In this document: piece after piece, positions 1 to 11,738 of the stretch | How positions within the stretch are numbered: position 1 is the stretch's first letter | Layout of the letters: every line of letters begins with the position of its first letter | Assembly (NCBI GenBank): GCA_001692895.1 | Contig: KV748182.1 | Location: forward strand, 682,001 to 746,000 | Source of the DNA: Cenococcum geophilum 1.58 | Taxonomy: Eukaryota; Ascomycota; Dothideomycetes; Gloniales; Gloniaceae | Direction of reading: 5' to 3' | Length of the DNA: 64,000 nt | Made by a program: the position numbers and the translations under genes | The notes under the pieces: generated by a model | The model's database searches: none | The model's input: the letters and a program-made list of their open reading frames with translations, nothing else | Told to the model about the DNA's origin: nothing

Positions 1-84
1 CTAATAGTAGTTATACCGTATAGGAGATTACCTATATAGTATAACTCTACTTAGATATAAATAGGCACTAGAAAGAACTCTAGT
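1..84. other. Unassigned left flank of the tandem gypsy array
   Basis: These 84 bases lie outside the first LTR. They are as TpA-rich as the rest of the window and have no usable reading frame. I could not match them to any of the gypsy, copia or LINE coding regions found elsewhere here. In particular they do not look like the RNase H region of element D, which borders the array at its right end. The last five bases (CTAGT) do not match the five bases after the right-hand LTR (ACGAA), so no target-site duplication supports a simple single insertion. Confidence 0.5.
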
Positions 85-486
85 TATTATAGACGCTTTA
101 AGTACAATATTATAACTACTAGGAGAGGAGTTAAAAGCAGCTAGTTATTTAATTAAGGCACGGTCTAGAATGGAGCTAATAGAACTATATAACAAGGAAT
201 GGTAACTAAGGTTATATAACGTGCTACGTATTAAATAAGAGGAATAAGAGGAACTTATATACCTTACATATAAGGAGGATTTCTTAGGAGTACGGTTATG
301 TATTTAAAGGACCACAGTCCCTACCTAAATAGTTCTTCTCTTTATAGTAAATCTTAGAATATAATTAGAGTTATTCTGTTAGGCAACTACTCCACTAGTT
401 ATTATTACATTATTAACTTCTTATTTACCTATATACCTAGCCTATTAATAAGTCTACCGTAGTTCCTACTATAAGGCTTTATTATA
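85..486 (+). repeat. Family G LTR, first of three
   Basis: This repeats at 7,457-7,905 and 50,120-50,538, and a diverged relative bounds elements B and C. Its start, tattatagacgc, is the mutated form of TGTTACGGACGC seen intact at the end of element C. Its end, ttattata, corresponds to CCGTTACA. This copy lacks the extra short tandem duplications found in the second LTR. The gag start region follows about 40 bp downstream, as expected for a 5' LTR. Confidence 0.85.
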
Positions 487-527
487 TATTTACTACTAAG
501 GTTATAGTATTAATAAAGTTAAATAAT

Positions 528-3500
528 ATACTACTAAAAGTAGCAGCTATAACGGCGTCTATAGCAGCGATTACCTTAGGATTAGGTAATAATACTAGTA
601 TAGTAAATACTAACTCGCAACTAGTTACTATTAGATAGCTATAGGAAATAGTTAATTAATTAACAGGTGGTAATAGGATATTTAAAGAAAGGATTAATAG
701 AATCGGAGTAGCTAAGGTTAAGTTACCCTTAATTAAGCGATTCTTAGGGAAGAAGTTAAAGCTTAAGGAATTCCTTACGTAAATGCACTTTAAGGTTATA
801 TAGGAAGGGGTAAAGCTAGGAACGCCTATAAATTAAGTCGCTTATATAGGATTATTCTTAACAGGAAGGGTACTTAAGTAGTTTAAATTTTACCTTATAG
901 AGGTATAGGAGTACGGTATAATAACTACTAACTAGGAGGTATAGTATATATTTTTAAGTTAAAATAGGTTTATAGAACGCTTAATATAGATATTTAGAGA
1001 CTTAAAGATAACTACTATAGCGGAACGAAAACTTTAAAACCTAATATAAAGAACTTTAGCAATTAAGTATATAACGTAGTTTTAAATATTAGTAATATAG
1101 GTTAAATAGAATGATAAAGCGCTTATAGCATAGTATAAATAGGGACTTAAAGTAAAAGTCTAGGACGTAATTATTCTAATAGAAGATGCGGATACTCTTA
1201 GGGATTTAATTAATTAAGTAATTAAGATTAATAATAGGATCTACTAAAGAGAGCAGACTAAGAAGGGTTAGGATAGAGTTTTATAGTTATATAAGGCGTA
1301 GGGTAAGTAATAATAAAGTTAGAGTTAAAAACTATAGTATAGCGCAGAGCTAATAAACCTAAGTAGTACTAAAAAATTTAAAAGATAAAATAAAAAATTA
1401 TAGAAATCTAGAGGATAAGAATTAAGTAATTAAAGGCCTAAAAAGCAAAGGCTAAACTAGGGATTTTAGTAGCAGAAGACGTTTAGGCGGACTTTATAGC
1501 AAGAAAAATAGTTTAAAAAAGGAGCTTATATAAATTGCGAAAAATAATAATATTATATTAGAGACTATAGAAGTGGTTAAAGATACTATATAATAAAAGG
1601 AATAAGACTAGTAGATAATATATATATATAAAGGGATAATAATATACTATAAGAAACAAAAGAATATTTAATTAAAAGTTTTGCGTTTTACTATAATAAT
1701 ATATACCAAATTTATAAAGACGCTAAGTATAGCGTAANCTATTAGCTATAGGAGCTAAAATTATTAGAGTTTAGAGGAACTAATAAACTAGTTTATAGAT
1801 TAAATATTAAGGATAATAAGTTTAATATAGGCGAAATATTTAGTAATAATAAGGTAATAAAAGCAGCTTATTAGGAGTATATAGACCTTAGAAATATTAT
1901 ATAAAAAATAGAGGATAATTTTACTATAGAATAGGGAATATTAGTAGGGATTAAGACCCTACTAGACACGATATCTATCGCTTTATAAAACGTAAGGGAA
2001 GTAAGATAGTGAACTACTTCGGTACTTAATAAAGGCAAAAGGCCACAGACTTAAGATTCTTAAAAAGAGATAAGAGATAACTAAGATTCTTAAGATAAGA
2101 TAAGGTAAGCTTAAGGATCTATAATAGACGATAACCGATAAAGTAGAGTAACGGCTTAGTTTAGTAATATATAAATAAGCTTAGGATAAAGTTTCCTAAA
2201 AGTATAAGACTCTTAAGATAAGATAAAAATACTATAAAAGCCTAGTTAGACTAAGGCAGGAGCTAAGCTTAAGAAAGAAGTAAGCTTAAGATTAAGAATT
2301 CTATAAGACTAAGATTTTAGTAATAGAATAAGGACTATTAAAGAAATTATAAGTAAGGCTCAGCAATAGGATCAAAATATTAATACTATAATTAAAAAGT
2401 AAGAGAACTTTAAAGATTTACTTATAAGACGCAAACCAAAAGAAACTATAAAAGAATTTAGATAAAGAATTATTGCATAATAAGAATAGAAACTAGATAA
2501 GAGATTTAGTATACTAAGTTATATAAGGGATAGAGTACTTATATAAAGAATTACTAATAGGCCTAAGGTAGGTATACTAAGAGCTAAGTAGCTTATTAAA
2601 CTAGAAAATAAAGAGAATCTAAAAATCTTTACTAGATTTAAAAAATAATATATAAAGGGCTATTATAATATAGTAATAAGAAGATACTTCCTTATAAATA
2701 AGCCGTATATACTCTAGTAGCTATACTAAAAGTAGTATAGACAGCGATATAATAATAAGTAGGAAGATTTCTATATATAGTTAGATAAATAAGTTATTTA
2801 AAACCACCCAATTATAGAGAAGGCTATAACTTATATTAAAGGAGCCTTAATTATAATGTTAAAGGATCTAAAGGAACGGTTAGAGGACTAAAAAAGTAAG
2901 AGATATATTTTAGTACCTACGAATAAAGTTATAACGTTTAGATTAGTATAGTAAAAGTTTAAACTTAAAAATAAAAATAAGTTAAAAGTTAACCTAAAGC
3001 ACCTAGCATACTATACGCTATTATAGATTATATATATAGATAATATATACAAAATTTATAAAAATCTATATATAAAAAAAAGAAATACCCTATAAGGATA
3101 TATTAGGCGCCAAATAAGCGATAGTATAAAAATAATAAGTATATATATAAATGGCATTTAACGGAAGTATAAGAGTTAGGAGACTTAATACTTTAACTAA
3201 AAAGATTCCTTATAAAAAAATACTTAGATAGATAATAGTGGTAGGAATGCCTAGAAAATACGTATCTATAATATATTAAAGATAAAAAGCAGACTAGGTA
3301 TTAGCTAAAAAGTAAGCTAAGTGTAATAGGATTGGGTAGCTAATAGTTAGGAAAAGTAGAGGCCTATAAAACTAGAGGGGGCTAGTAATAGAGCTTTAGA
3401 CCTTTAAAGGAATTTAAGGATAACACCTAAATTTATAAGTTAATTAATAAGATTAATAGTTTAAAGTACTAATAAATAGTAGAGTAATATAGAACTATAT

Positions 3501-6500
3501 TTTACTAATAGTAGTTAAAAAAAAATAGGATTACTTTATAGATAAAAGGAGCAATCTTACCTATTAGTTATAATTTTAGAAGATCTAATAGCCTATAAAG
3601 GAGGGATTATTAATCTAAAAATAGGACCTATTTAGATAACTATTAAAGAAAGATAAATTAAGATATCTTTTAATATCCTACTATTAGGACGGAATAAGGC
3701 AGTATTAAGAATACCTTAGTTATAGGAATATAATTTAAGGATTAATTAGATTATAGGTTAGGTTAATATTAGGGACACTTAATAACATAGAATGCGATAA
3801 TAGACTAAGTTAGTATAGTACTAAGTTGGAGTAATATATAAAGAGACTAAGTAAGGCTTAAGCTATATACTAAAGAGATACTATAAATATGGTAAGAAAC
3901 TATAGAGCCTAGAAAGTAAAAGGCTGGCAGATTATATAGTATAGGACTATAAAATAGAGTTAGAACTAGAAATAAGTTTAAAGTCCCTTCTAACCTATAA
4001 GCTTACTTAAAAGGAGTTAAGAGCACTTAAAGAGTTTATTTAGGAAAACTTACAAAAGGGATATATTAGACTATTATAGTTATTAATAGGTTATCTAGTA
4101 CTATTCGTATTAAAGAAGAATAGAAAACTTAGGTTATACATTAACTATAAATAGTTAAATAGTATTACTTAAAAGGATAGGTATCCTTTATCCTTAATTA
4201 GCGATATTTAAAATTAAATAAGTAATGCGTAAATCTTTATAAAGATAGATCTAAGATAGGCGTACTATTAAATTGGAATTAAGGAAGGTAATAAATAAAA
4301 GGCAGCCTTTAGGTTAAGAGAAAAACTATATAAGCTATTAGTTATATAATTTAGGTTAACAAATATACTAGTAATATTTTAGAAAATAATTAATAGTATA
4401 TTAGGAGAATACCTTAATAAATTTATTATAGTATACCTTAATATTATTATTATCTACTTAATAAATAAGGAAGAGTATAAGGAATACATTAAATAGGTCT
4501 TAAAGAGACTATAGGAAGAACAGATACTAGTAGCAATTAAGAAGTATAAGTTCATTATAAGGAAGACTAATTTTATAGAATTTATTATTAAATTAAGTTA
4601 TATTAGTATAGACCTAAAGAAAATTAAAGCTATAGTAAGTTAGCAAGAACTAGAGAATATAATATAGTTAAGGTTATTCTTAGGGTTTTATAATTACTAT
4701 AGAAGGTTTATAGCATAATGGTTAAAAAAATATTAAACCGTTTACTAGGCTTATAAAGAAATAGAAATTATAGGCATAGGGAGATAAATAAAAGAAGCTA
4801 TTTAGAGAACTTAAAGAGCTATTTACCTAGGAGCTAATCCTTAAAATTTACCAACTAGGATTAAACACAGTTGTGAAAATAGACATATTAGACTATATAC
4901 TAAGAGTATACTTACTATAAAAGTATAAAGATATATAGCATCTAGTGGTATACTATAGTAGAAAAATAATACTACTAGAGTTAAACTATAACGTCTATAA
5001 TAAGGAGTTGTTAGGTATAATTATAGCATTAAAGAAATAGAGAGCATTCTTATAAGGCGTAGAAAAACTATTTATAGTTAAGATAGATTATAAGAACTTA
5101 ACGGGGTTCTTAATAATAAAAGAACTTAATTATAGATAGGTTAGATAGGTAGAGATGCTTATAAAATACTATTTTAAGATTTAGTATACTAAAGGGACTA
5201 AAAATGCAAGAGTAAATGCACTTAGCAGAAAGGCTAAACTATAAAATAATAAGAAACTATTAGGAGTAATACTATATAAAGATAAGGATAGATTAATTAG
5301 ATATAATTATCCTAAGCTAGTAGCAACTTAAGAGGATAATAAACTAAAAAGAGTTTATAAGACACTAGAAAGCTTTTAGGTATAAAAAATTCTAAAAGTA
5401 TAGCTAAAAGATCTACGGATAGATATATACAAAAATTAAGAAATAAAGTATATCCTAAAGAGCATAGCAGAGTATTTTATAGAAGATTTCTATAAGGGAA
5501 TAACTTAAGGACATAATAGAGTAATAGGCTTAGTGTTAAGACTATAAGAAGAATATATTATTAACGGAATCTAGGGCATAGCTAGAAAAGTAATAAAAAA
5601 GTATTTAGATTACTAAAGAAATAAACTAATAAGGCATAAGCTATATAGAGGGCTATAACCTTTTAAAATACTAGAGAGACTATAGGAGGTTATATTATAA
5701 GACTTTATTATTAAGTTACTAAAGTTAAAAGATCTTATTACTAGATAAAAGTATAATATAATCTTAGTAATAGTAGATAAGTTAACTAAATAGAGCTACT
5801 TTATAATATATATAGAAGAAATCTTAGTAGAAAATATTACTAGAATCTATATTAAAGAAGTATTTATAAAATATAGAGTACTAAGGAAAATTATATCAGG
5901 CAAAGATTTAAGATTTATAGCAGTATTTTAGGAGGTATTCTTAGTAGAATAAGGAGTTAGAGCAGCAACTTTTACTATATATTATCCGCAGATGGATAAA
6001 TAAATAGAAAGATTAAATTAGACGCTAGAATAGTATCTAAGATATTATATTAATTACGTATAGAATAATTGGGTATTATTATTACCAGTTACACAGTATA
6101 TATATAATATAACACTATAAAATGGAATAGGCATATTATTTAAGGCAAATTATAGATATAAGATAAGAATATTGTTATTACTATAATAAGAAAAGAAAAG
6201 AAGTAGTATAGCTAAAAAAAAAAGGATAAAGATACTAATAAATCTTTATATAAACCTTATAGAATTAGTAAAAAAAGTATAAAAAAGAATAAAACGATAC
6301 TATAACGCTAAGAGATCTAAGGGACTAGATCTTAAGGAGGGNGATAAAGNATNGCTACTATATAAAAATTTTAAGAGTTAATAACTAAGTAAAAAGTTGG
6401 ACTATATTAGACTAGGACCTTTTAAAATTATATAAAGGATTTTACCGGTTACGTTTAAGTTAAACCTACTAGCTAAGATAAAGATCTACTATATACAGTA

Positions 6501-6775
6501 TATAACTATGCTAGAGCCAGTATATAGGAATATTAAGCTACTAGTTTATAAAGTAGATATATATAAAGGATAAAAGGAAGATAAATAATAAGTTTTAAAG
6601 ATCGTTAGTTATAAGAACATTAATAATAAAATATAGTATAAGGTTAAGTAGATAGGCTATAATAAAACTACCTAGGAGCCACTAGAGAATCTAAAAAACG
6701 CTATAAGAAAGGTATAGGAGTATTAGAAGAAATTAGGTTAGATAGCATTAATAAAGAAGAATCGCTAAAAAATAT
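528..6775 (+). pseudogene. Gypsy gag-pol with C-terminal chromodomain, RIP-inactivated
   Basis: This is the remnant of a polyprotein for capsid, protease, reverse transcriptase, RNase H and integrase. The start codon is already ATA where related copies have ATG. A CCHC zinc knuckle lies near 1,530-1,575 (only the second Cys survives), and the protease active site near 3,463-3,480 reads INS for IDS/IDT. The RT core, with a KLRLYINY-like segment, starts at 4,113; its catalytic YLDD region at 4,428-4,455 is destroyed. RNase H spans about 4,870-5,170. The integrase zinc region is at 5,500-5,640 and the core at 5,690-6,060, and a chromodomain (IGY...EPLENL) lies at about 6,610-6,735. Dozens of in-frame TAG/TAA replace Gln and Trp codons. 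Gag and protease lie in different frames, and so do protease and RT. Ambiguous bases occur at 1,738, 6,342, 6,350 and 6,353. Confidence 0.9.
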
Positions 6776-7456
6776 GTTATATAAGGGGGACCTAAAAAAA
6801 GCAGTTACTAAACTACTTAGATTTATTTCCTTCTCAGCTAAAAAAAATTCCATTTTTTTATTATTAAGTTCCTATAAACCTTATTCTATAAGTTTCTACT
6901 CCTTAAAATAAACCTTTTTATAAACCTTTTTAAGACAAAGTAACTAAGTAGATACCGCGATATAAGTATCTAAAGCCTTTTATTCCGCATTATAAGAACA
7001 TTCTAACTTAGTAAGAGTTTAAAACAACTCGCTATTAAGATAAATAGCAGTAGATTAAATATAAGACTTTAAGACAAATTAACTAGGGAATTAGATAACT
7101 ATTAAGAGTAATAAAACGCGTATATTTAATATTAGAAGTAGAGTAAACATTATAAAATAAATAAATATTTGCTTTAGTGCACTCTAAATAAGAGGACGGT
7201 TATCGCTTAGACTTACTAACGTAATATAAACCAGCCCCTTTTTCGCATAATAAGAATATAAAGACGGTATAATTTCACTAAGTAATAATATTACAGCAAT
7301 GGTGCGGGCATGACATTAGGCGTATAAAAAAGAAGAAGCTTTAGGTATAATAAGTAACAATATTAACTAAATTAATTAGATAGATATTACACCTCTAGTA
7401 AATAACTTAGAGATATTAAGAGTCTTTAAGAACAAAGATAAAAGGAAAAAAGATGG
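6776..7456 (+). other. Gypsy 3' noncoding region and polypurine tract
   Basis: This lies between the chromodomain and the second LTR. It is also present, about 75-90% similar by eye, at 41,216-41,925 and 49,426-50,119, so it is a regular part of the family rather than a host gene. The last 20 bases (gataaaaggaaaaaagatgg) are purine-rich and directly touch the LTR, as a plus-strand priming tract should. The better-preserved copy of this tract before 50,120 reads aaaagggagggagatag. No reading frame of note. Confidence 0.75.
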
Positions 7457-7905
7457 TATTACGGACGCTTTAAGTATATTATTATAACTACTAGAAGAGG
7501 AGTTAAAAGCAGCTAGTTAGTTAATTAAGGCACGGTTTAGAATGGAGCCGATAGAACTATATAACGAGGAATGGTGCCAATAAAACTATATAACGAGGAA
7601 TAGTAACTAAGGTTATATAACGTGCTACGTATCAAATAAAAGGAATAAGAGGAACTTACGTACCTTATATATAAGACGTATCTTATATATAAGGAGAATT
7701 TCTTAAAAGTATAGTTGTATATTTAAAGGACTATAGTCCCTCCCTAGATAGTTCTTCTCTTTATAGTTCTTCTTAGAATATAATTAGAGTTAATCTATTA
7801 GGCAACTACTCTACTAATTATTATTACGTTATTAACTTCTTATTTACCTATATACCTAGCCTATTAATAAGTCTACCATAGTTCCTACTATAAGGCTTCG
7901 TTATA
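7457..7905 (+). repeat. Family G LTR, shared middle copy
   Basis: This is 449 bp and serves as 3' LTR of the first internal region and 5' LTR of the second. It is longer than the first copy because of a 29-bp tandem duplication (7,547-7,604, unit containing actatataacgagga) and a duplicated ccttatatataag segment near 7,660-7,695, also seen in the third LTR. Start tattacggacgc, end cgttata. Confidence 0.85.
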
Positions 7906-7946
7906 TATTTACTATTAAGGTTATAGTATTAACAAAGCTAAATAAT

Positions 7947-10900
7947 ATGCTACTAAAAGTAGCAGCTATAATAGCGTCCACAGCGGCGACTACCTTAGGA
8001 TTAGGTAATAACACTAGTATAATAGATACTAACTCACAACTAGTTACTGTTAAACAGCTATAGAAAATAGTTAATTAATTAACAGATAATAATAGGATAT
8101 TTAAAGAAAGATTTAATAGAATCGGAGCAGCTAAGGTTAAGTTACCCTTAATTAAGCGATTCTTAGGAAAGAAGTTAAAACTTAAGGAATTCCTTATATA
8201 AATGCACTTTAAGGTTATATAGGAAGGGGTAAAGCTAAAAACGCCTATAGATTAAGTCGCTTATATAGGATTATTTTTAATAAAAAGGGCACTTAAGTGG
8301 TTTAAATCTTACCTTATAGAGGTATAAGAGTATAGCATAACGACTACTAACTAGGAGGTATAATATATATTCTTAAGTTAGAATAGGTTTATAGAACAAT
8401 TAACGCAAATATTTAAAGACCTAGAGGTAACTTCTATAGTAAAAAAAAGCTTTAAAACCTAATATAAAGAACATTAACAATTAAATATATAACGTTGTTT
8501 TAGATATTAGCAATATAAGTTAAATAAAATAATAAGGCGCTTATAGTATAGTATAAGTAAGGACTTAAGGCGAAAGTCTAAAATATAATTATCCTAATAG
8601 AAGATATGGATACTCTTAGGGATTTAATTAATTAAGCAATTAAGATTAATAATAGGATCTACTAAAGAGAGTAGGCTAAGAAGGGTTAGGATAGAGTTTT
8701 ATAGTTATATAAGGCGTAGGGCACATAATAATAAAGTTAAAGTTAAAAACTATAGTATAGCGTAGAGCTAATAGACCTAAGTAGTACTAAAGAAAATAAA
8801 AAATAAAATAAACGACTATAGAAACCTAGAGGATAAGGATTAGGTAATTAAAGGTCTAAGGAGTAAAGGCTAAACTAGAGATCTTAGCAGCAAAAGATAT
8901 TTAGGCGGACTCTATAGCAAAAAAAAATAGTTTAAAGAAGGAGCTTATATAAATTATAGAAAATAAGGTTATTACGTTAAAGACTATAGAAGTAGTTAGA
9001 GCTACCATATAGTAAAAGGAATAAAACTAGCAGATAATAATATACTACAAGGAATAAAAGAATATTTAATTAAAAGTTTTGTGTTTTATTATAATAACGC
9101 ATACTAAATTTATAAAGACGCTAAGTATAGCATAAGCTATTAGCCATAAAAGCTAAAATTATTAGAGTTTAGAGGAACTAATAAACTAGTTTATAGATCG
9201 GATATTAAGGATAATAAATTTAATATAGGCAAAATATTTAGTAATAATAAGGTAATAAAGGCAGCTTACTAGAAGCATATAGACCTTAAAGATATTATAA
9301 TAAAGGTAAAGGATAATTCCACTATAGAATAGGGAATATTAGTAGGGATTAAGACGCCATTAAATACGATATCTATTACTTTATAAGACGCAAAAAAAGT
9401 AAAATAGCAAATTATTTCGGCACTTAATAAAGGCAAAAGGCCACAGGCTTAAGATTCTTAAAAAGAGATAAAAGATAACTAAAATTCTTAAGATAAGATA
9501 AGGTAAGCTTAAGAACCTATAATAGACAACAACCAATAGAGTAGAGTAACGGCTTAGTTCAGTAATATATAAATAAACTTAGGACGAAGTTTCCTAAAAG
9601 CATAAGACTCTTAAGATAAGATAAGTAAGATTTAAGGTTCTTAAAATAAGATAAGAATACTAAAGAAGCCTAATTAAACTAAGGCTAAAGTAAAGCTTAA
9701 GACAGAAGTAAGCTTAGAATTAAGAATTTTATATGACTAAGATTTTAGTAATAGAATAATGACCATTAAAGAAATTATAAGTAAGGCTTAGCAGCAGAAT
9801 TAAAATATTAATACTATAATTAAGAAGTAAGAGAACTTTAAGGATTTACTTATAAGACATAAACCAAAAGAAACTATAAAAGAATTTAAGTAAAGAATTA
9901 CTGTATAGCAAGAACAGAAACTAGATAAGAGATTTAGTATACTAGGTTATATAAGGGACAGAGTACCTATATAAAGAATTATTAATAGGCCTAGGGTAGG
10001 TACGCTAAGAGCTAAGTAGCTTATTAAACTAGAAAATATAAAGGATTTAGGGATTTCTATTAGATTTAAAGAACAATATATAAAGGGCTATTATAATATA
10101 GTAATAAGAAAATACTTCCTTATGGACAAGCCGTATACACTCTAGTAGCTATACTAAAAGTGGTATAGATAGCGATATAATAATAAGTAGGAAGATTTCT
10201 ATATATAGTTAAATAAGTAAGTTATTTAGGACCACCTAATTTTAGAGAAGGCTATAACTTACATTAAAGGAGCCTTAATTATAACGTTAAAAGATTTAAA
10301 GGAATAATTAGAGGACTAGAAAAGCAAATAATATATCTTAATACCTATAAATAAAGTTATAACGTTTAGATTAATACGGTAAAGGTTTAAACGTAAAAAT
10401 AAAGATAAGTTAAAAATTAACCTAAAGTACCTAGCGCACTATATGCTATTATAGATTATATATAGACAATATATACAAAATATATAAAAACCTAAAAAAA
10501 AAAGAATTGGAAATACCCTATAAGAATATATTAGGCGCTAAATAAGTAATAGTATAGAAATAGTAAGTATATATATAGATAGCATTCAACAGAAGTATAA
10601 GAGTTAGAGAACTTAATACTTTAATAAAAAAAATCCTTATAGAAGAATACTTAGATAGATAATAGTAGTGGGAATGCCTAAAGAATATATATCTATAGTA
10701 ACTATATTAAAGATAAAAAGTAAACTAGGCATTAGCTAAAAAATAAGCTAAGTATAATAGGATTAAATAGCTAATAGTTAGAAAAAGTAGAGGCCTATAA
10801 AANTAGAGGGAGCTAGTAATAAAGCCTTAGACCCTTAAAGAAATTTAAGGATAACACCTAAATTTATAAGTTAATTAGTAAGATTAATAGTTTAAAGTAT

Positions 10901-11236
10901 TAATAAATAGTATAGTAACGCGGAACTATATTTTATTAATAGTAATTAAAAAAATATAATTACTTTATAGATAAAAGGAGTAATCTTACCTATTAGTTAT
11001 AATTTTAGGAGATCTAATAACCTATAGAGGAGGAATTATTAATCTTAAAACAGGACTTATTTAAATAACCATTAAAGGAAAATAAATTAAGATATCTTTT
11101 AATATCCTACTATTAGGACGGGATAAGGCAGTATTAGGAATACCTTAGTTATAGGAATATAATTTAAAGATTGATTAGATTATAGGCCAGGTTAATATTA
11201 AAGATACTTAATAATATAAGATATAATAATAGACTA
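7947..11236 (+). pseudogene. Gag and protease of the second gypsy copy (5' part)
   Basis: The ATG at 7,947 is intact and is followed by LLKVAA, matching the ATG of element B at 19,260. Gag runs to a zinc knuckle near 8,943-8,985, where the Cys codons are now Tyr but the KQGHYVRDC spacing is recognisable. The KEFK/KLIK gag-linker and the protease region follow, with the mutated active site at 10,894-10,915 (LINS). Gag and protease are in different frames. The sequence stops at 11,236 because Cop1 inserted there; the host line GACTA is duplicated on both sides and the polyprotein resumes at 16,783. One undetermined base is at 10,803. Confidence 0.88.
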
Positions 11237-11471
11237 TGTAACCGACTACCGAGGCTCGCATTACCTCGTGGCTCACCACCTCGTATGTCTTACATCGTAT
11301 GTCTCACTACCTATTTTCATTACCTATTACCGACTGTAAGCGCTGTCTACCTCGGCAATTGAGCATCATCGTCATCATCTTCTTGTCACCCACTTCGTGT
11401 ATATATAGACGCTTTAGAGCTACATTCACAATTAAGTCGTTCATTCAATTCTTCGCACTGCAAAGCTTACA
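11237..11471 (+). repeat. Cop1 5' LTR
   Basis: Begins TGTAACCG, ends GCTTACA, 235 bp. A tatatata box at about 11,400 and a downstream C/T-rich stretch suggest the promoter and transcript start region. It is matched by 16,543-16,777 with only transitions between the two copies. Confidence 0.93.
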
Positions 11472-11738
11472 GTTGAGCCCGGATCGCACTACCTGCTGAG
11501 CAATTAATCTACCTGTTGCATCATTAATCTACTACCTCATTCAAGAAGTCACTACTTCTACTACCTTTGCAGTGTCTCGAGCTTCTTTATCTATCAAACG
11601 AACGGACGATCGACCCCAGTCGACGTACGTACTCGGCCGACGAACGAACTGACGAATCAAATTAAAAGTTCGGAACGTTAAAATAAGGTTTCGCTAAGAC
11701 GCCAATTGGACCCTGCCTGACCTGTCAAAATCCTAAAA

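Noticed and set aside
2080-2230. Clustered cttaagataagataag words as a possible CRISPR-like or satellite array
   Set aside because: Spacing is irregular and there are no unique spacers. The words encode a Gln/Asp/Ser-rich gag linker (DSQDKI-like) found in every family G copy.
528-2500. A programmed +1 frameshift between gag and pol in family G
   Set aside because: Gag and protease differ by +1 in the first two copies but by a different step in element C, so indels in the repetitive linker explain it as well.
1738-6353. Undetermined bases at 1,738, 6,342, 6,350, 6,353 (and 10,803, 40,420) as assembly gaps
   Set aside because: They are single Ns within otherwise collinear element sequence, so they mark ambiguous calls in repeats rather than gaps. 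They do warn that repeats may be partly collapsed.
11299-11499. 66-codon open frame in the Cop1 LTR, with a near-identical 62-codon frame at 16,605-16,793
   Set aside because: Both lie inside LTR copies and are identical only because the LTRs are. There is no coding signal.
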